A stretch of 64,000 nt of DNA, taken from the NCBI RefSeq assembly GCF_018320785.1, contig NC_054888.1, positions 21,592,438-21,656,437 of the forward strand. Direction: 5' to 3'. The notes under the pieces were generated by a model that saw only the letters and a program-made list of their open reading frames with translations, made no database searches and was not told the DNA's origin. Below, one piece after another: positions 34,136 through 49,700 of this stretch. A program made the translations under genes and the position numbers. Each line of letters begins with the position of its first letter. The stretch's first letter is position 1. This DNA comes from Cheilinus undulatus (taxonomy: Eukaryota > Chordata > Actinopteri > Labriformes > Labridae).

Positions 34136-34789
34136 CGCTGTGTTTATTTTAACCACTGATTACTCTTGGCTCACAAAACTCGTACAGCTCCACAAAAACG
34201 CCTTAATTCTCTCATGCTGGTTCAGTTCACACAACCACTATCATGGGGAAGACAGCTGACTGGATGACTGAAATCCTCTACATCCTCCTGGATTCAGTGG
34301 ATCGAGAGCCACCACACAGACGGGTCCAGGAAATGGACTTAAATGTCATGTTCTTAGTGTCGAGCCAATACTGAACCACTGGTGACAACAGCGTCTCACC
34401 TGGGCTTAAGAATAGTTTTCAGCTACAGAGGCATGCAAGGTCCTTCATGCTTCCATTTGCTGAGAATCTTTTTGATGATTACCTTTGCCAGCAGGATGTT
34501 TTTAGCATGTGACGTCCAGTGATGGGCAGTAGTGTTGCTACAAAGGTTTGCAGGACCGTTGATATATTCCATATTAAATATCTTTTCGAGTATCTTTTCT
34601 ATCAAGTGTTGCGGTAGCTACAGCTGAACCTAATCTTATAAGAAGTATCGTACTTCTGTAAGATGTTGAGGACATCACTATCTAATCCTTAACATGCAAG
34701 ACATCCTGTAAAAAATATGAAATTATATTTTTTCGTGACCAAGCTTGTGACAACATTCTAGAACAACATTTTTGCATATTTGGCATAAC
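34136..34789. other. Intergenic: Tc1-like scrap and left edge of the satellite
   Basis: GGTTCAGTTCACACAACCAC and CATGGGGAAGACAGCTGACT (34,209-34,262) match the Tc1-like element at 24,355. Positions 34,690-34,789 may hold eroded satellite monomers. No gene. Confidence 0.5.
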
Positions 34790-37700
34790 GCTAAACTATG
34801 TTAAATTTCGCAAAAGACTTCATGTTATAGCATGTTGTCTCCAAATTGATCATGAAAAACATCTTATTATATTTTGCAAAATTTTGCAAAAAACATCATG
34901 TTTTAGCATGTGGTCTCAAAAGTTGTCATGAAAAAACATCATATTAAACTATGTCAAATTTTGCAAAAAACATCATGTTATAGCATGTCGTCTCAAAATT
35001 GGCCAGGAAAAACATCTTAGTATACTATGTCAAATTTTGCGAAAAATATCATGTTATAGCTTGTCGTCACCAAATTACTCATGAAAAACATCATATTATA
35101 CTATCTCAAATTTGGCAAAAACATGATGTCATAGCATGTTGCCAAATTGTTCATGAAAAACATCATATTATATTATGTCAAAATTTGAGCAAAACATCAT
35201 GTAATAGCATGTTGTCGCCTTTTTGGTCATGAAAAACATCTTAGGATACTATGTCAAATTTTGCAAAAAACGTTATGTTATAGCATGTCGTCTCAAAATC
35301 TACATGAAAAACATCTTAGTATCCAAATTTCAAAATTTGCAAAAAACATCATGTTATGGCATGTTGTCACCAAACTGGTCATGAAAAACATCATATTATA
35401 CTATGTCAAAATTTGAACAAAGCATCATGTTATAACATGTTATCGCCCTTTTGGTCATGAAAAACATCATATTATACTATGTCAAATTTTGCAAAAAATA
35501 ATCATATTATAGCATGTCGTGGCCAAATTTGTCATGAAAAACATCATATTATAGTATGTCAAATTTTGAAACAATTATCATGTTATAGCATGTCTTGGCC
35601 AAATTTGTCATGAAAAACATCATATTATTCTATGTCAAATTTTGCAAAAAAATTCATGTTATAGCATGTCGTCTCAAAATCTGCATGAAAAACATCTTAG
35701 TATACTATGTCAAATGTTGCAAAAAACATCATATTATAGCATGTCGTGGCCAAATTTGTCATGAAAAACATCATATTATACTATGTCAAGTTTTGCAAAA
35801 ACGTCATGTTATAGCATGTCGTTTCAAAATCTGCATGAAAAACATCTTAGTATACTATTTAAAAATTTGCGAAAAACATCATGTTATAGCATGTCATCTC
35901 AAAATTTGTCATGACAAACATCTTAGTAGACTATGTCAAATTTTGCAAAAAATGTCATGTTATAGCATGTCATCACCAAATTGGTCATGAAAAACATCAT
36001 ATTATACTATGTCAAAATTTGCAAAAAACATCATGTTATAGCATGTCGTGGCCAAATTTGTCATGAAAAACATCATATTATAGTATGTCAAATTTTGCAA
36101 CACACATCATGTTATAGCATGTCGTTAACAAATTGTTCATGAAAAACATCATAGTATAGTATGTGAAATTTTGCAAAAACGTCATGTTATAGCATGTGGT
36201 CTCATAATCTGCATGAAAAACATCTTTGTATACTATGTCAAATTTTGCAAAAAACATCATGTTATAGCATGTGGTCTCAAAATCTGCATGGAAAACATCA
36301 TATTCCACTATGTCAAATTTGTGAAAAAACGTCATGTTATAGCATGTCATCTCAAAATTTGTCATGAAAAACATCTTAGTAGACTATGTCAAATTTTGCA
36401 AAAAACGTCATGTTATAGCATGTCGTGGCCAAATTTGTCATGAAAAACATCATATTATACTATGTCAAATTTGACAAAAAACATCATGTTATAGCATGTT
36501 GTTCGACCTTTTGGTCATGAAAAACATCTTATCATACTATGTCAAATTTGACAAAAAACATCATGTGAAAGCATGTCGTCAGCAAACTGGTCATGAAAAA
36601 CATCATATTATACTATGTCAAAATTTGAACAAAACGTCATGTTACAGCATGTCGTCACCAAACTGGTCATGAAAAACATCATATTATACTATGTCAAATT
36701 TGACAAAAAACATCATGTTATAGCATGTTGTCGCCTAATTGGTCATGAAAAACATTATATAATACAATTTCAAATTTGACAAAAAACGTCATGTTATAGC
36801 ATGTCGTCACTAAATTGGTCATGAAAAACATCATATTATACTGTGTCAAAATTAGCAAAAAACGTCATGTTATACCGTGTCATCACTAGAGTGGTCAAGA
36901 AAAACATCATATTATACTATGTCACAAATTGCAAAAAACGTCATGTTATAGCATGTCGTCACCAAATTGTTCATGAAAAACATCATATTGTACTATGTCA
37001 CAAATTGCAAAAAACGTCATGTTATAGCATGTCGTTGCATAATTGGTCATGAAAAACCTCATATTATACTATGTCGAAAATATTCAAAAAACGTCATTTT
37101 ATAGCATGTCTTCATATAATTGGTCATAAAAAACATCATATTATACTGTTACAAATTGCAAAAAACATCATGTTATAGCATGTCGTCACTACATTGCTCA
37201 TGAAAAACATCATATTATACTATGTCGAAAATATTCAAAAAACGTCATTTTATAGCATGTCTTCATATAATTGGTCATAAAAAACATCATATTATACTGT
37301 TACAAATTGCAAAAAACATCATGTTATAGCATGTCGTCACTACATTGCTCATGAAAAACATCATATTATACTATGTCACAAATTGCAAAAAACGTCATGT
37401 TATAGCATGTCGTCATGTAATTGGTCATGAAAAACATCATATTATACTATGTTACAAATTGCAACGGACGTCATGTTTTTGCATGTCGTTGCAAAATTGG
37501 TCGTGAAAAAACATCATATTATACTATGTCAAATTTTGAACAAAATAATCATGTTAAAGCATGTCGTGGCCAAATTTGTTATGAAAAACATCATATTATA
37601 GTATGTCAAATTTTGCAAAAACGTCATGTTATAGTATGTCATCTCAAAATTTGTCATGAAAAACATCTTAGCAAACTATGTCAAATACTGCAAAAAACGT

Positions 37701-40700
37701 CATGTTATAGCATGTCGTCACCAAATTGGTCATGAAAAACATCATATTATACTATGTCAAAATTTCAACAAAACATCATGTTATAGCATGTTGTCGCCTT
37801 TTTGGTCATGAAAAACATCATATTATACTATGTCAAATTTTGCAAAAAAATTATGTTATAGCATGTTGTCGCCAAATTGGCCATGAAAAACATCATATTA
37901 TACTATGACAAATTTGACAAAAAACGTCATGTTATAGCATGTCGTCTCAAAATTGGTCATGAAAAACATCATATTATACTATGTCAAATTTTGCAAAAAA
38001 CATCATGTTATAGCATGTGGTCTCAAAATTGGTCATGAAAAACATCATATTATACTATGTCAAATTTTGCAAAAACATCATGTTATAGCATGTCATCTCA
38101 AAATTGGTCATGAAAAACATTATATAATACTATTTCAAATTTGACAAAAAACATCATGTTATAGCATGTGGTCTCATAATCGGCATGAAAAACATCTTAG
38201 TATACTTTGTCAAATTTTGCAAAAAACGTCATGTTAGAGCATGTCGTCACCAAATTGCTCATGAAAAACATCATATTATACTGTGTCAAAATTAGCAAAA
38301 AACGTCATGTTATAGCATGTCACCAATAAAGTGGTCATGTAAAACATCATGTTATACTATGTCAAAAATATTCAAAAAACGTCATGTTATAGCATGTCGT
38401 CATGTAATTGGTCATAACAAACATCATATTATACTATGTCAAAAATTGCAAAAAACATCATGTTATAGCATGTCGTCACTAAATTGGTCATGAAAAACAT
38501 CATATTATACTATGTCAAAAATTGCAAAAAACATCATGTTATAGCATGTTGTCGCCTTTTTGGTCATGAAAAACATCTTAGTATACCATTTCAAATTTTG
38601 CAAAAAACGTCATGTTTTTGCATGTCGTTGCAAAATTGGTCGTGAAAAAACATCATATTATACTATGTCAAAAATATTCAAAAAACGTCATGTTATAGCA
38701 TGTCGTCACTAAATTGGTCATGAAAAACATCATATTATACTATGTCAAAATTTGCAAAAAACATCATGTTATAGCATGTCGTGGCCAAATTTGTCATGAA
38801 AAACATCATATTATACTATGTCAAATTTTGAACAAAACATCATGTTATAGCATGTCGTCACCAAACTGGTCATGAAAAACATCATATTATACTATGTCAA
38901 AATTTGAACAAAACATCATGTTAAAACATGTTGTTTGCCCTTTTTGTCATGAAAAACATCTTATTATACTATGTCAAATTTTGCAAAAAACATCATGTTA
39001 TAGCATGTCTTGGCCAAACTGGTCATGAAAAACATCATATTATACTATGTCACAAATTGCAAAAAACGTCATGCTATAGCATGTCGTCACAAAATTGGTC
39101 ATAAAAAACATCATATTATACTATGTCAAAATGAGCAAAAAACGTCATGTTAGAGTATGCCGTCACTAAATTGGTCATGAAAAACATCATATTATACTAT
39201 GTCAAAAATATTCAAAAAACGTCATGTTATAGCATGTCGTCATGTAATTGGTCATAACAAACATCATATTATACTATGTTACAAATTGCAACGGACGTCA
39301 TGTTTTTGCATGTCGTTGCAAAATTGGTCGTGAAAAAACATCATATTATACTATGTCAAAATTAGCAACAAACGTCATGTTATAGCATGTCGTTGCATAA
39401 TTGTTCATGAAAAACATCATATTATACTATGTCAAAATTAGCAAAAAACGTCATGTTATAGCATGTCGTCACTAAATTGGTCATGAAAAACATCATATTA
39501 TACTATGTCAAAAATTGCAAAAAACATCATGTTATAGCATGTCGTCACTAAATTGGTCATGAAAAACATCATATTATACTATGTCAAAATTTGAACAAAA
39601 CATCATGTTATAACATGTTGTTGCCTTTTTGGTCATGAAATACATCTAAGGATACTATGACAAATTTTGCAAAAAACATGTTATAGCATGTGGTCTCAAA
39701 ATTGGTCATGAAAAACATCATATTGTACTTTGTCGAATTTTGCAAAAATCATCATGTTATAGCATGTCATCTCAAAATTTGTCATGAAAAACATCTTAGT
39801 AGACTATGTCAAATACTGCAAAAAACGTCATGTTATAGCATGTCGTGGCCAAATTGGTCATGAAAAATATCATATTATACTATGTCAAAATTTGAACAAA
39901 GCATCATGTTTAAACATGTTATCGCCCTTTTGGTCATGAAAAACATCATATTATACTATGTCAAATTTTGAACAAAATAATCATGTTAAAGCATGTCGTG
40001 GCCAAATTTGTTATGAAAAACATCATATTATAGTATGTCAAATTTTGCAAAAACGTCATGTTATAGTATGTCATCTCAAAATTTGTCATGAAAAACATCT
40101 TAGGATACTATGTCAAATACTGCAAAAAACGTCATGTTATAGCATGTCGTCACCAAATTGGTCATGAAAAACATCATATTATAGTATGTCAAATTTTGCA
40201 AAAACGTCATGTTATAGTATGTCATCTCAAAATTTGTCATGAAAAACATCTTAGGATACTATGTCAAATACTGCAAAAAACGTCATGTTATAGCATGTCG
40301 TCACCAAATTGGTCATGAAAAACATCATATTATACTATGTCAAAATTTCAACAAAACATCATGTTATAGCATGTTGTCGCCTTTTTGGTCATGAAAAACA
40401 TCATATTATACTATGTCAAATTTTGCAAAAAACTCATGTTATAGCATGTTGTCGCCAAATTGGCCATGAAAAACATCATATTATACTATGACAAATTTGA
40501 CAAAAAACATCATGTTATAGCATGTTGTCGCCTAATTGGTCATGAAAAACATCTTAGTATACTATGTCAAATTCTGCAAAAAACCTCATGTTATAGCATG
40601 TCGTGGCCAAATTGGTCATGAAAAACATCATATTATACTATGTCAAATTTTGCAAAAAACATCATGTTATAGCATGTTGTCGCCTAATTGGTCATGAAAA

Positions 40701-43700
40701 ACATTATATAATACAATTTCAAATTTGACAAAAAACGTCATGTTATAGCATGTCGTCTCAAAATCTGCATGAAAAACATCTTAGTATACTATGTCAAATT
40801 TTGCAAAAAACATCATGTTATAGCATGTGGTCTCAAAATTGGTCATTAAAAACATCACATTATACTATGTCAAATTTTGCAAAAAACATCATGTTATAGC
40901 ATGTTGTCGCCTAATTGGTCATGAAAAACATTATATAATACAATTTCAAATTTGACAAAAAACATCATGTTATAGCATGTGGTCTCATAATCGGCATGAA
41001 AAACATCTTAGTATACTATGTCAAAATTTGCGAAAAACCTCATGTTATAGCATGTTCTCGCCAAATTGGCCATGAAAAACATCTTATACTATGTCAAAAA
41101 TTGCAAAAAACATCATGTTATAGCATGTCGTTGCAAGCATGTCGTCACTAAAGTGGTCATGAAAAACATCATATTATACTATGTCAAAATGAGCAAAAAA
41201 CGTCATGTTATAGCATGTCACCAATAAAGTGGTCATGTAAAACATCATGTTATACTATGTCAAAAATTGCAAAAAACATCATGTTATAGCATGTCGTTGC
41301 AAAATTGGTCGTGAAAAAACATCATATTATACTATGTCAAAAATATTCAAAAAACGTCATGTTATAGCATGTCGTCACTAAATTGCTCATGAAAAACATC
41401 TTAGTAGACTATGTCAAATTTTGCAAAAAACATCATGTTATAGCATGATGTCACCAAATCTGCATGAAAAAAATCATATTACACTATGTCAAATTTTGCA
41501 AAAACGTCATGTTATAGCATGTTGTCGCCTTTTTGGTCATGAAAAACATCATATTATACTATGTCAAATTTGACATAAAAACATCATGTTATAGCATGTC
41601 GTCACCAAACTGGTCATGAAAAACATCATATTATACTATGTCAAAATTTGAACAAAACATCATGTTATGGCATGTTGTCGCCTTTTTGGTCATGAAAAAC
41701 ATCTTAGTATACCATTTCAAATTTTGCAAAAAATGTCATGTTAGAGCATGTTGTCACCAAATTGGTCATGAAAAACATCTTATTATACTATGTCAAATTT
41801 TGAACAAAACATCATGTTATGGCATGTTGTCGCCTTTTTGGTCATGAAAAACATCTTAGTATACCATTTCAAATTTTGCAAAAAATGTCATGTTATGGCA
41901 TGTCGTCGCCAAATTGATCATGAAAAACATCTTAGTAGACTATGTCAAATTTTGCAAAAAACGTCATGTTATAGCATGTCGTGGCCAAATTTGTCATGAA
42001 AAACATCATATTATACTATGTCAAAATTTGCAAAAAACATCATGTTATAGCATGTCATGGCCAAATTTGTCATGAAAAACATCATATTATACTATGTCAA
42101 ATTTTGAACAAAACATCATGTTATAGCATGTCGTCACCAAACTGGTCATGAAAAACATCATATTATACTATGTCAAAATTTGAACAAAACATCATGTTAT
42201 AGCATGTTGTCGCCTTTTTGGTCATGAAAAACATCTTAGTATACCGTGTCAGATTTTGCAAAACATGTCATGTTATGGCATGTCGTCACCAAATTGGTCA
42301 TGAAAAACATCTTAGTAGACTATGTCAAATTTTGCAAAAAACATCATGTTATAGCATGATGTCACCAAATCTGCATGAAAAAATCATATTACACTATGTC
42401 AAATTTTGCAAAAACGTCATGTTATAGCATGTCGTGGCCAAATTTGTCATGAAAAACATCATATTATACTATGTCAAATTTGACATAAAAACATCATGTT
42501 ATAGCATGTCGTCACCAAACTGGTCATGAAAAACATCATATTATACTATGTCAAAATTTGAACAAAACATCATGTTATGGCATGTTCTCGTCAAATTGGT
42601 CATGAAAAACATCTTATTATACGATGTCAAATTTTGCAAAAAACATCATGTTATAGCATGTGGTCTCAAAATTGGTCATGAAAAACATCATATTATTCTA
42701 TGTCAAATTTGGCAAAAAACGTCATGTTATAGCATGTCGTGGCCAAATTTGTCATGAAAAACATCATATTATACTATGTCAAATTTGACATAAAAACATC
42801 ATGTTATAGCATGTCGTCACCAAACTGGTCATGAAAAACATCATATTATACTATGTCAAAATTTGAACAAAACATCATGTTAAAACATGTTGTTTGCCCT
42901 TTTTGTCATGAAAAACATCTTATTATACTATGTCAAATTTTGCAAAAAACATCATGTTATAGCATGTGGTCTCAAAATTGGTCATGAAAAACATCATATT
43001 ATTCTATGTCAAATTTTGCAAAAAACGTCATGTTATAGCATGTCGTGGCCAAATTTGTCATGAAAAACATCATATTATACTATGTCAAATTTTGCAAAAA
43101 ACATCATGTTATAGCATGTCGTCACCAAACTGGTCATGAAAAACATCATATTATACTATGTCAAATTTTGCAAAAAACATCATGTTATAGCATGTCGTCA
43201 CCAAACTGGTCATGAAAAACATCTTAGTAGACTATGTCAAATTTTGCAAAAAAACATCATGTTATAGCATGTCGTGGCCAAATTTGTTATGAAAAACATC
43301 ATATTATACTATGTCAAATTTTGCAAAAACGTCATGTTATAGTATGTCATCTCAAAATTTGTCATGAAAAACATCTTAGGATACTATGTCAAATACTGCA
43401 AAAAACGTCATGTTATAGCATGTCGTCACCAAATTGGTCATGAAAAACATCATATTATACTATGTCAAAATTTCAACAAAACATCATGTTATAGCATGTT
43501 GTCGCCTTTTTGGTCATGAAAAACATCATATTATACTATGTCAAATTTTGCAAAAAACTCATGTTATAGCATGTTGTCGCCAAATTGGCCATGAAAAACA
43601 TCATATTATACTATGACAAATTTGACAAAAAACGTCATGTTATAGCATGTCGTCTCAAAATCTGCATGAAAAACATCTTAGTATACTATGTCAAATTTTG

Positions 43701-46700
43701 CAAAAAACATCATGTTATAGCATGTGGTCTCAAAATTGGTCATTAAAAACATCACATTATACTATGTCAAATTTTGCAAAAAACATCATGTTATAGCATG
43801 TTGTCGCCTAATTGGTCATGAAAAACATTATATAATACAATTTCAAATTTGACAAAAAACATCATGTTATAGCATGTGGTCTCATAATCGGCATGAAAAA
43901 CATCTTAGTATACTATGTCAAAATTTGCGAAAAACCTCATGTTATAGCATGTTCTCGCCAAATTGGCCATGAAAAACATCTTAGTATACTTCGTCAAATT
44001 TGACAAAAAACATCATGTTATAGCATGTGGTCTCATAATCGGCATGAAAAACATCTCGGTATACTATGTCAAATTTGACAAAAAACGTCATGTTATAGCA
44101 TGTCCTCTCAAAATCTGCATGAAAAACATCTTAGTATACTATGTCAAATTTTGCAAAAAACATCATGTTATAGCATGTGGTCTCAAAATTGGTCATTAAA
44201 AACATCCCATTTTACTATGTCAAATTTTGCAAAAAATGTCATGTTAGAGCATGTTGTCACCAAATTGGTCATGAAAAACATCATATTATACTATGTCAAA
44301 TTTTGAACAAAACATCATGTTATAGCATGTTGTCGCCTTTTTGGTCATGAAAAACATCTTAGTATACCATATCAAATTTGGCAAAAAACATCATGTTATG
44401 GCATGTCGTCGCCAAATTGGTCATGAAAAACATCTTAGTAGACTATGTCAAATTTTGCAAAAAACATCATATTATAGCATGATGTCACCAAATCTGCATG
44501 AAAAAAATCATATTACATTATGTCAAATTTTGCAAAAAACATCATGTTATAGCATGTCGTGGCCAAATTTGTCATGAAAAACATCATATTATACTATGTC
44601 AAAATTTGAACAAAACATCATGTTAAAACATGTTGTTTGCCCTTTTTGTCATGAAAAACATCTTATTATACTATGTCAAATTTTGCAAAAAACTCATGTT
44701 ATAGCATGTTGTCGCCAAATTGGCCATGAAAAACATCATATTATACTATGACAAATTTGAACAAAACATCATGTTATAGCATGTTGTCGCCTTTTTGGTC
44801 ATGAAAAACATCTTAGTATACCATGTCAAATTTTGCAAAACATGTCATGTTATGGCATGTCGTCACCAAATTGGTCATGAAAAACATCTTAGTAGACTAT
44901 GTCAAATTTTGCAAAAAACGTCATGTTATAGCATGATGTCACCAAATCTGCATGAAAAAAATCATATTACACTATGTCAAAATTTGCAAAAAACATCATG
45001 TTATAGCATGTCGTGGCCAAATTTGTCATGAAAAACATTATGTCATACTTTGTCAAATTTGACAAAAAACATCATGTTATAGCATGTCGTCACCAAACTG
45101 GTCATGAAAAACATCATATTATACTATGTCAAAATTTGAACAAAACATCATGTTAAAACATGTTGTTTGCCCTTTTTGTCATGAAAAACATCTTATTATA
45201 CTATGTCAAATTTTGCAAAAAACTCATGTTATAGCATGTTGTCGCCAAATTGGCCATGAAAAACATCATATTATACTATGACAAATTTGAACAAAACATC
45301 ATGTTATAGCATGTTGTCACTAAATTTGGTCATGAAAAACATAATATTATACTATGTCAAATTTGAAATAAAAACGTCATGTTATAGCATGTCGTGGCCA
45401 AATTTGTCATGAAAAACATCATATTATACTTTGTCAAATTTTGCAAAAAACGTCATGTTATAGCATGTCGTCACCAAACTGGTCATGAAAAACATCATAT
45501 TACACTATGTCAAATTTTGCAAAAAACGTCATGTTATAGCATGTCGTGGCCAAATTTGTCATGAAAAACATCATATTATACGATGTCAAATTTTGCAAAA
45601 AACATCATGTTATAGCATGTCGTCAACAAACTGGTCATGAAAAACATCATATTATACTATGTCAAAATTTGCAAAAAACATCATGTTATAGCATGTTGTT
45701 CGCCCTTTTGGTCATGAAAAACATCTTAGTAGACTATGTCAAATTTTGCAAAAAAAATCATGTTATAGCATGTTGTCTCAAAATTGGTCATGAAAAACAT
45801 CATATTATACTATGTCAAATTTTGCAAAAAACGTCATGTTATAGCATGTCGTCACCAAACTGGTCACGAAAAACATCATATTACACTATGTCAAATGTTG
45901 CAAAACATCATGCTATAGCATGTCGTCACTAAATTGGTCATGAAAAACATCATATTATACTATGTCAAAATTAGCAAAAAACGTCATGGTATAGCATGTC
46001 GTCACCAAATTGCTCATGAAAAACATCATATTATACTGTGTCAAAATTAGCAAAAAACGTCATGTTATAGCATGTCACCAATAAAGTGGTCATGTAAAAC
46101 ATCATGTTATACTATGTCAAAAATTGCAAAAAACATCATGTTATAGCATGTCGTCACTAAATTGGTCATGAAAAACATCATATTATACTATGTCAAAAAT
46201 ATTCAAAAAACGTCATGTTATAGCATGTCGTCATGTAATTGGTCATAACAAACATCATATTATACTATGTCACAAATTGCAAAAAACGTCATGTTATAGC
46301 ATGTCGTCACCAAACTGGTCACGAAAAACATCATATTACACTATGTCAAATGTTGCAAAACATCATGTTATAACATGTTGTTCGCCCTTTTGGTCATGAA
46401 AAACATCTTAGTATACCATGTCAAATTTTGCAAAACATGTCATGTTATGGCATGTCGTCACCAAATTGGTCATGAAAAACATCTTAGTAGACTATGTCAA
46501 ATTTTGCAAAAAACATCATGTTATAGCATGATGTCACCAAATCTGCATGAAAAAAATAATATTACACTATGTCAAATTTTGCAAAAAACGTCATGTTATA
46601 GCATGTCGTGGCCAAATTTGTCATGAAAAACATCATATTATACTATGTCAAATTTGACAAAAAACATCATGTTATAGCATGTCGTCACCAAACTGGTCAT

Positions 46701-49700
46701 GAAAAACATCATATTATACTATGTCAAAATTTGAACAAAACGTCATGTTATAGCATGTTGTCATCAAACTGGTCATGAAAAACATCATATTATTCTATGT
46801 CAAATTTTGCAAAAAACGTCATGTTATAGCATGTCGTGGCCAAATTTGTCATGAAAAACATCATATTATACTATGTCAAATTTTGCAAAAAACATCATGT
46901 TATAGCATGTCGTCACCAAACTGGTCATGAAAAACATCATATTATACTATGACAAAATTTGAACAAAACATCATGTTATAACATGTTGATTGCCCTTTTG
47001 GTCATGAAAAACATCTTATTATACTATGTCAAATTTTGCAAAAAACATCATGTTATAGCATGTGGTCTCAAAATTGGTCATGAAAAACATCATATTATTC
47101 TATGTCAAATTTTGCAAAAAACGTCATGTTATAGCATGTCGTGGCCAAATTTGTCATGAAAAACATCATATTATACCAAGTCAAATTTTGCAAAAATGTC
47201 ATGTTATAGCATGTCGTCTCAAAATCTGCATGAAAAACATCTTAGTATATATTTCAAAATTTGCAAAAAACATCATGTTATAGCATGTCATCTCAAAATT
47301 TGTCATGAAAAACAACTTAATAGACTATGTCAAAATTTGAACAAAACATCATGTTATAACATGTCGTCGCCAAATTGGTCATGAAAAACTATCATATGAT
47401 TCTATGTCAAATTTGAACAAAACATCATGTTATAGCATGTCGTCACCAAACTGGTCATGAAAAACATCATATTATACTATGTCAAAATTTGAACAAAACA
47501 TCATGTTATCGAATGTCATCTCAAAATTTGTCATGAAAAACAACTTAATAGACTATGTCAAATTTTGCAAAAAACATCATGTTATAGTATGTTGTGGCCA
47601 AATTTGTCATGAAAAACATCATATTATACTATGTCAAAATTTGCAAAAAACATCATGTTATAGCATGTTGTTCGCCCTTTTGGTCATGAAAAACATCTTA
47701 GTATACTATGTCAAAATTTGCAAAAAAAATCATGTTATAGCATGTTGTCTCAAAATTGGTCATGAAAAACATCATATTATTCTATGTCAAATTTTGCAAA
47801 AAACATCATGTTATAGCATGTCGTCACCAAACTGGTCATGAAAAACATCATATTATACTATGACAAAATTTGAACAAAACATCATGTTATAACATGTTGT
47901 TTGCCCTTTTGGTCATGAAAAACATCTTATTATACGATGTCAAATTTTGCAAAAAACATCATGTTATAGCATGTGGTCTCAAAATTGGTCATGAAAAACA
48001 TCATATTATTCTATGTCAAATTTTGCAAAAAACGTCATGTTATAGCATGTCGTGGCCAAATTTGTCATGAAAAACATCATATTATACCAAGTCAAATTTT
48101 GCAAAAATGTCATGTTATAGCATGTCGTCTCAAAATCTGCATGAAAAACATCTTAGTATATATTTCAAAATTTGCAAAAAACATCATGTTATAGCATGTC
48201 ATCTCAAAATTTGTCATGAAAAACAACTTAATAGACTATGTCAAAATTTGAACAAAACATCATGTTATAACATGTCGTCGCCAAATTGGTCATGAAAAAC
48301 TATCATATGATTCTAGGTCAAATTTGAACAAAACATCATGTTATAGCATGTCGTCACCAAACTGGTCATGAAAAACATCATATTATACTATGTCAAAATT
48401 TGAACAAAACATCATGTTATCGAATGTCATCTCAAAATTTGTCATGAAAAACAACTTAATAGACTATGTCAAATTTTGCAAAAAACATCATGTTATAGTA
48501 TGTTGTGGCCAAATTTGTCATGAAAAACATCATATTATACTATGTCAAATTTGACAAAAACCATCATGTTATAGCATGTCGCGTCTCAAAATCTACATGG
48601 AAAACATCATATTATACAATGACAAATTTTGCAAAAAACGTCATGTTATAGCATGTCGTGGACAAATTTGTCATGAAAAACATCTTAGTATACCATGTCA
48701 AATTTTGCAAAAAATGTCATGTTATGGCATGTCATCGCCAAATTGGTCATGAAAAACATCATATTATACTAAGTCAAATTTTGCAAAAACGTTATGTTAA
48801 AGCATGTCGTCTCAAAATCTGCATGAAAAACATCTTAGTATACTTTTTCAAAATTTGCAAAAAACATCATGTTATAGCATGTCATCTCAAAATTGGCCAG
48901 GAAAAACATCATATTATACTGTGTCAAATTTTGCAAAAAAACATCATGTTATGGAATGTCGTCGCCAAATTGGTCATGAAAAACATCATATTATACTATG
49001 TCAAAATTTGAACAAAACATCATGTTATAGCATGTCATCTCAAAATTTGTCATGAAAAACAACTTAATAGACTATGTCAAATTTTGCAAAAAACATCATG
49101 TATGTCATGGCCAAATTTGTCATGAAAAACATCTTAGTATACTATGTCAAATTTGACAAAAACGTCATGTTATAGCATGTCGTCTCAAAATCTGCATGAA
49201 AAACATCTTAGTATACTATGTCAAATTTTGCAAAAAACGTCATGTTATAGCATGTCGTGGCCACATTTGTTATGAAAAACAACTTATTATACTATGTCAA
49301 ATTTTGCAAAAACATCATGTTATAGCATGTGGTCTCAAAAACCGCATGAAAAACATCTTAGTATACTATGTCAAATGTTGCAAAAAACATCATGTTATAG
49401 CATGTCGTGGCCAAATTTGTCATGAAAAACATCATATTATACTATGTCAAATCTGACAAAAACCATCATGTTATAGCATGTCGTCTCAAAATCTACATGG
49501 AAAACATCATAATATACTATGTCAAATTTTGCAAAAAACATCATGTTATAGCATGTTGTCGCCTTTTTGGTCATGAAAAAACATCATGTGATTCTATGTC
49601 AAATTTTGCAAAAAACGTCATGTTATAGCATGTCGTGGCCAAATTTTTCATGAAAAACATCATATTATACTATGTCAAAATTTGAACAAAACATCATGTT

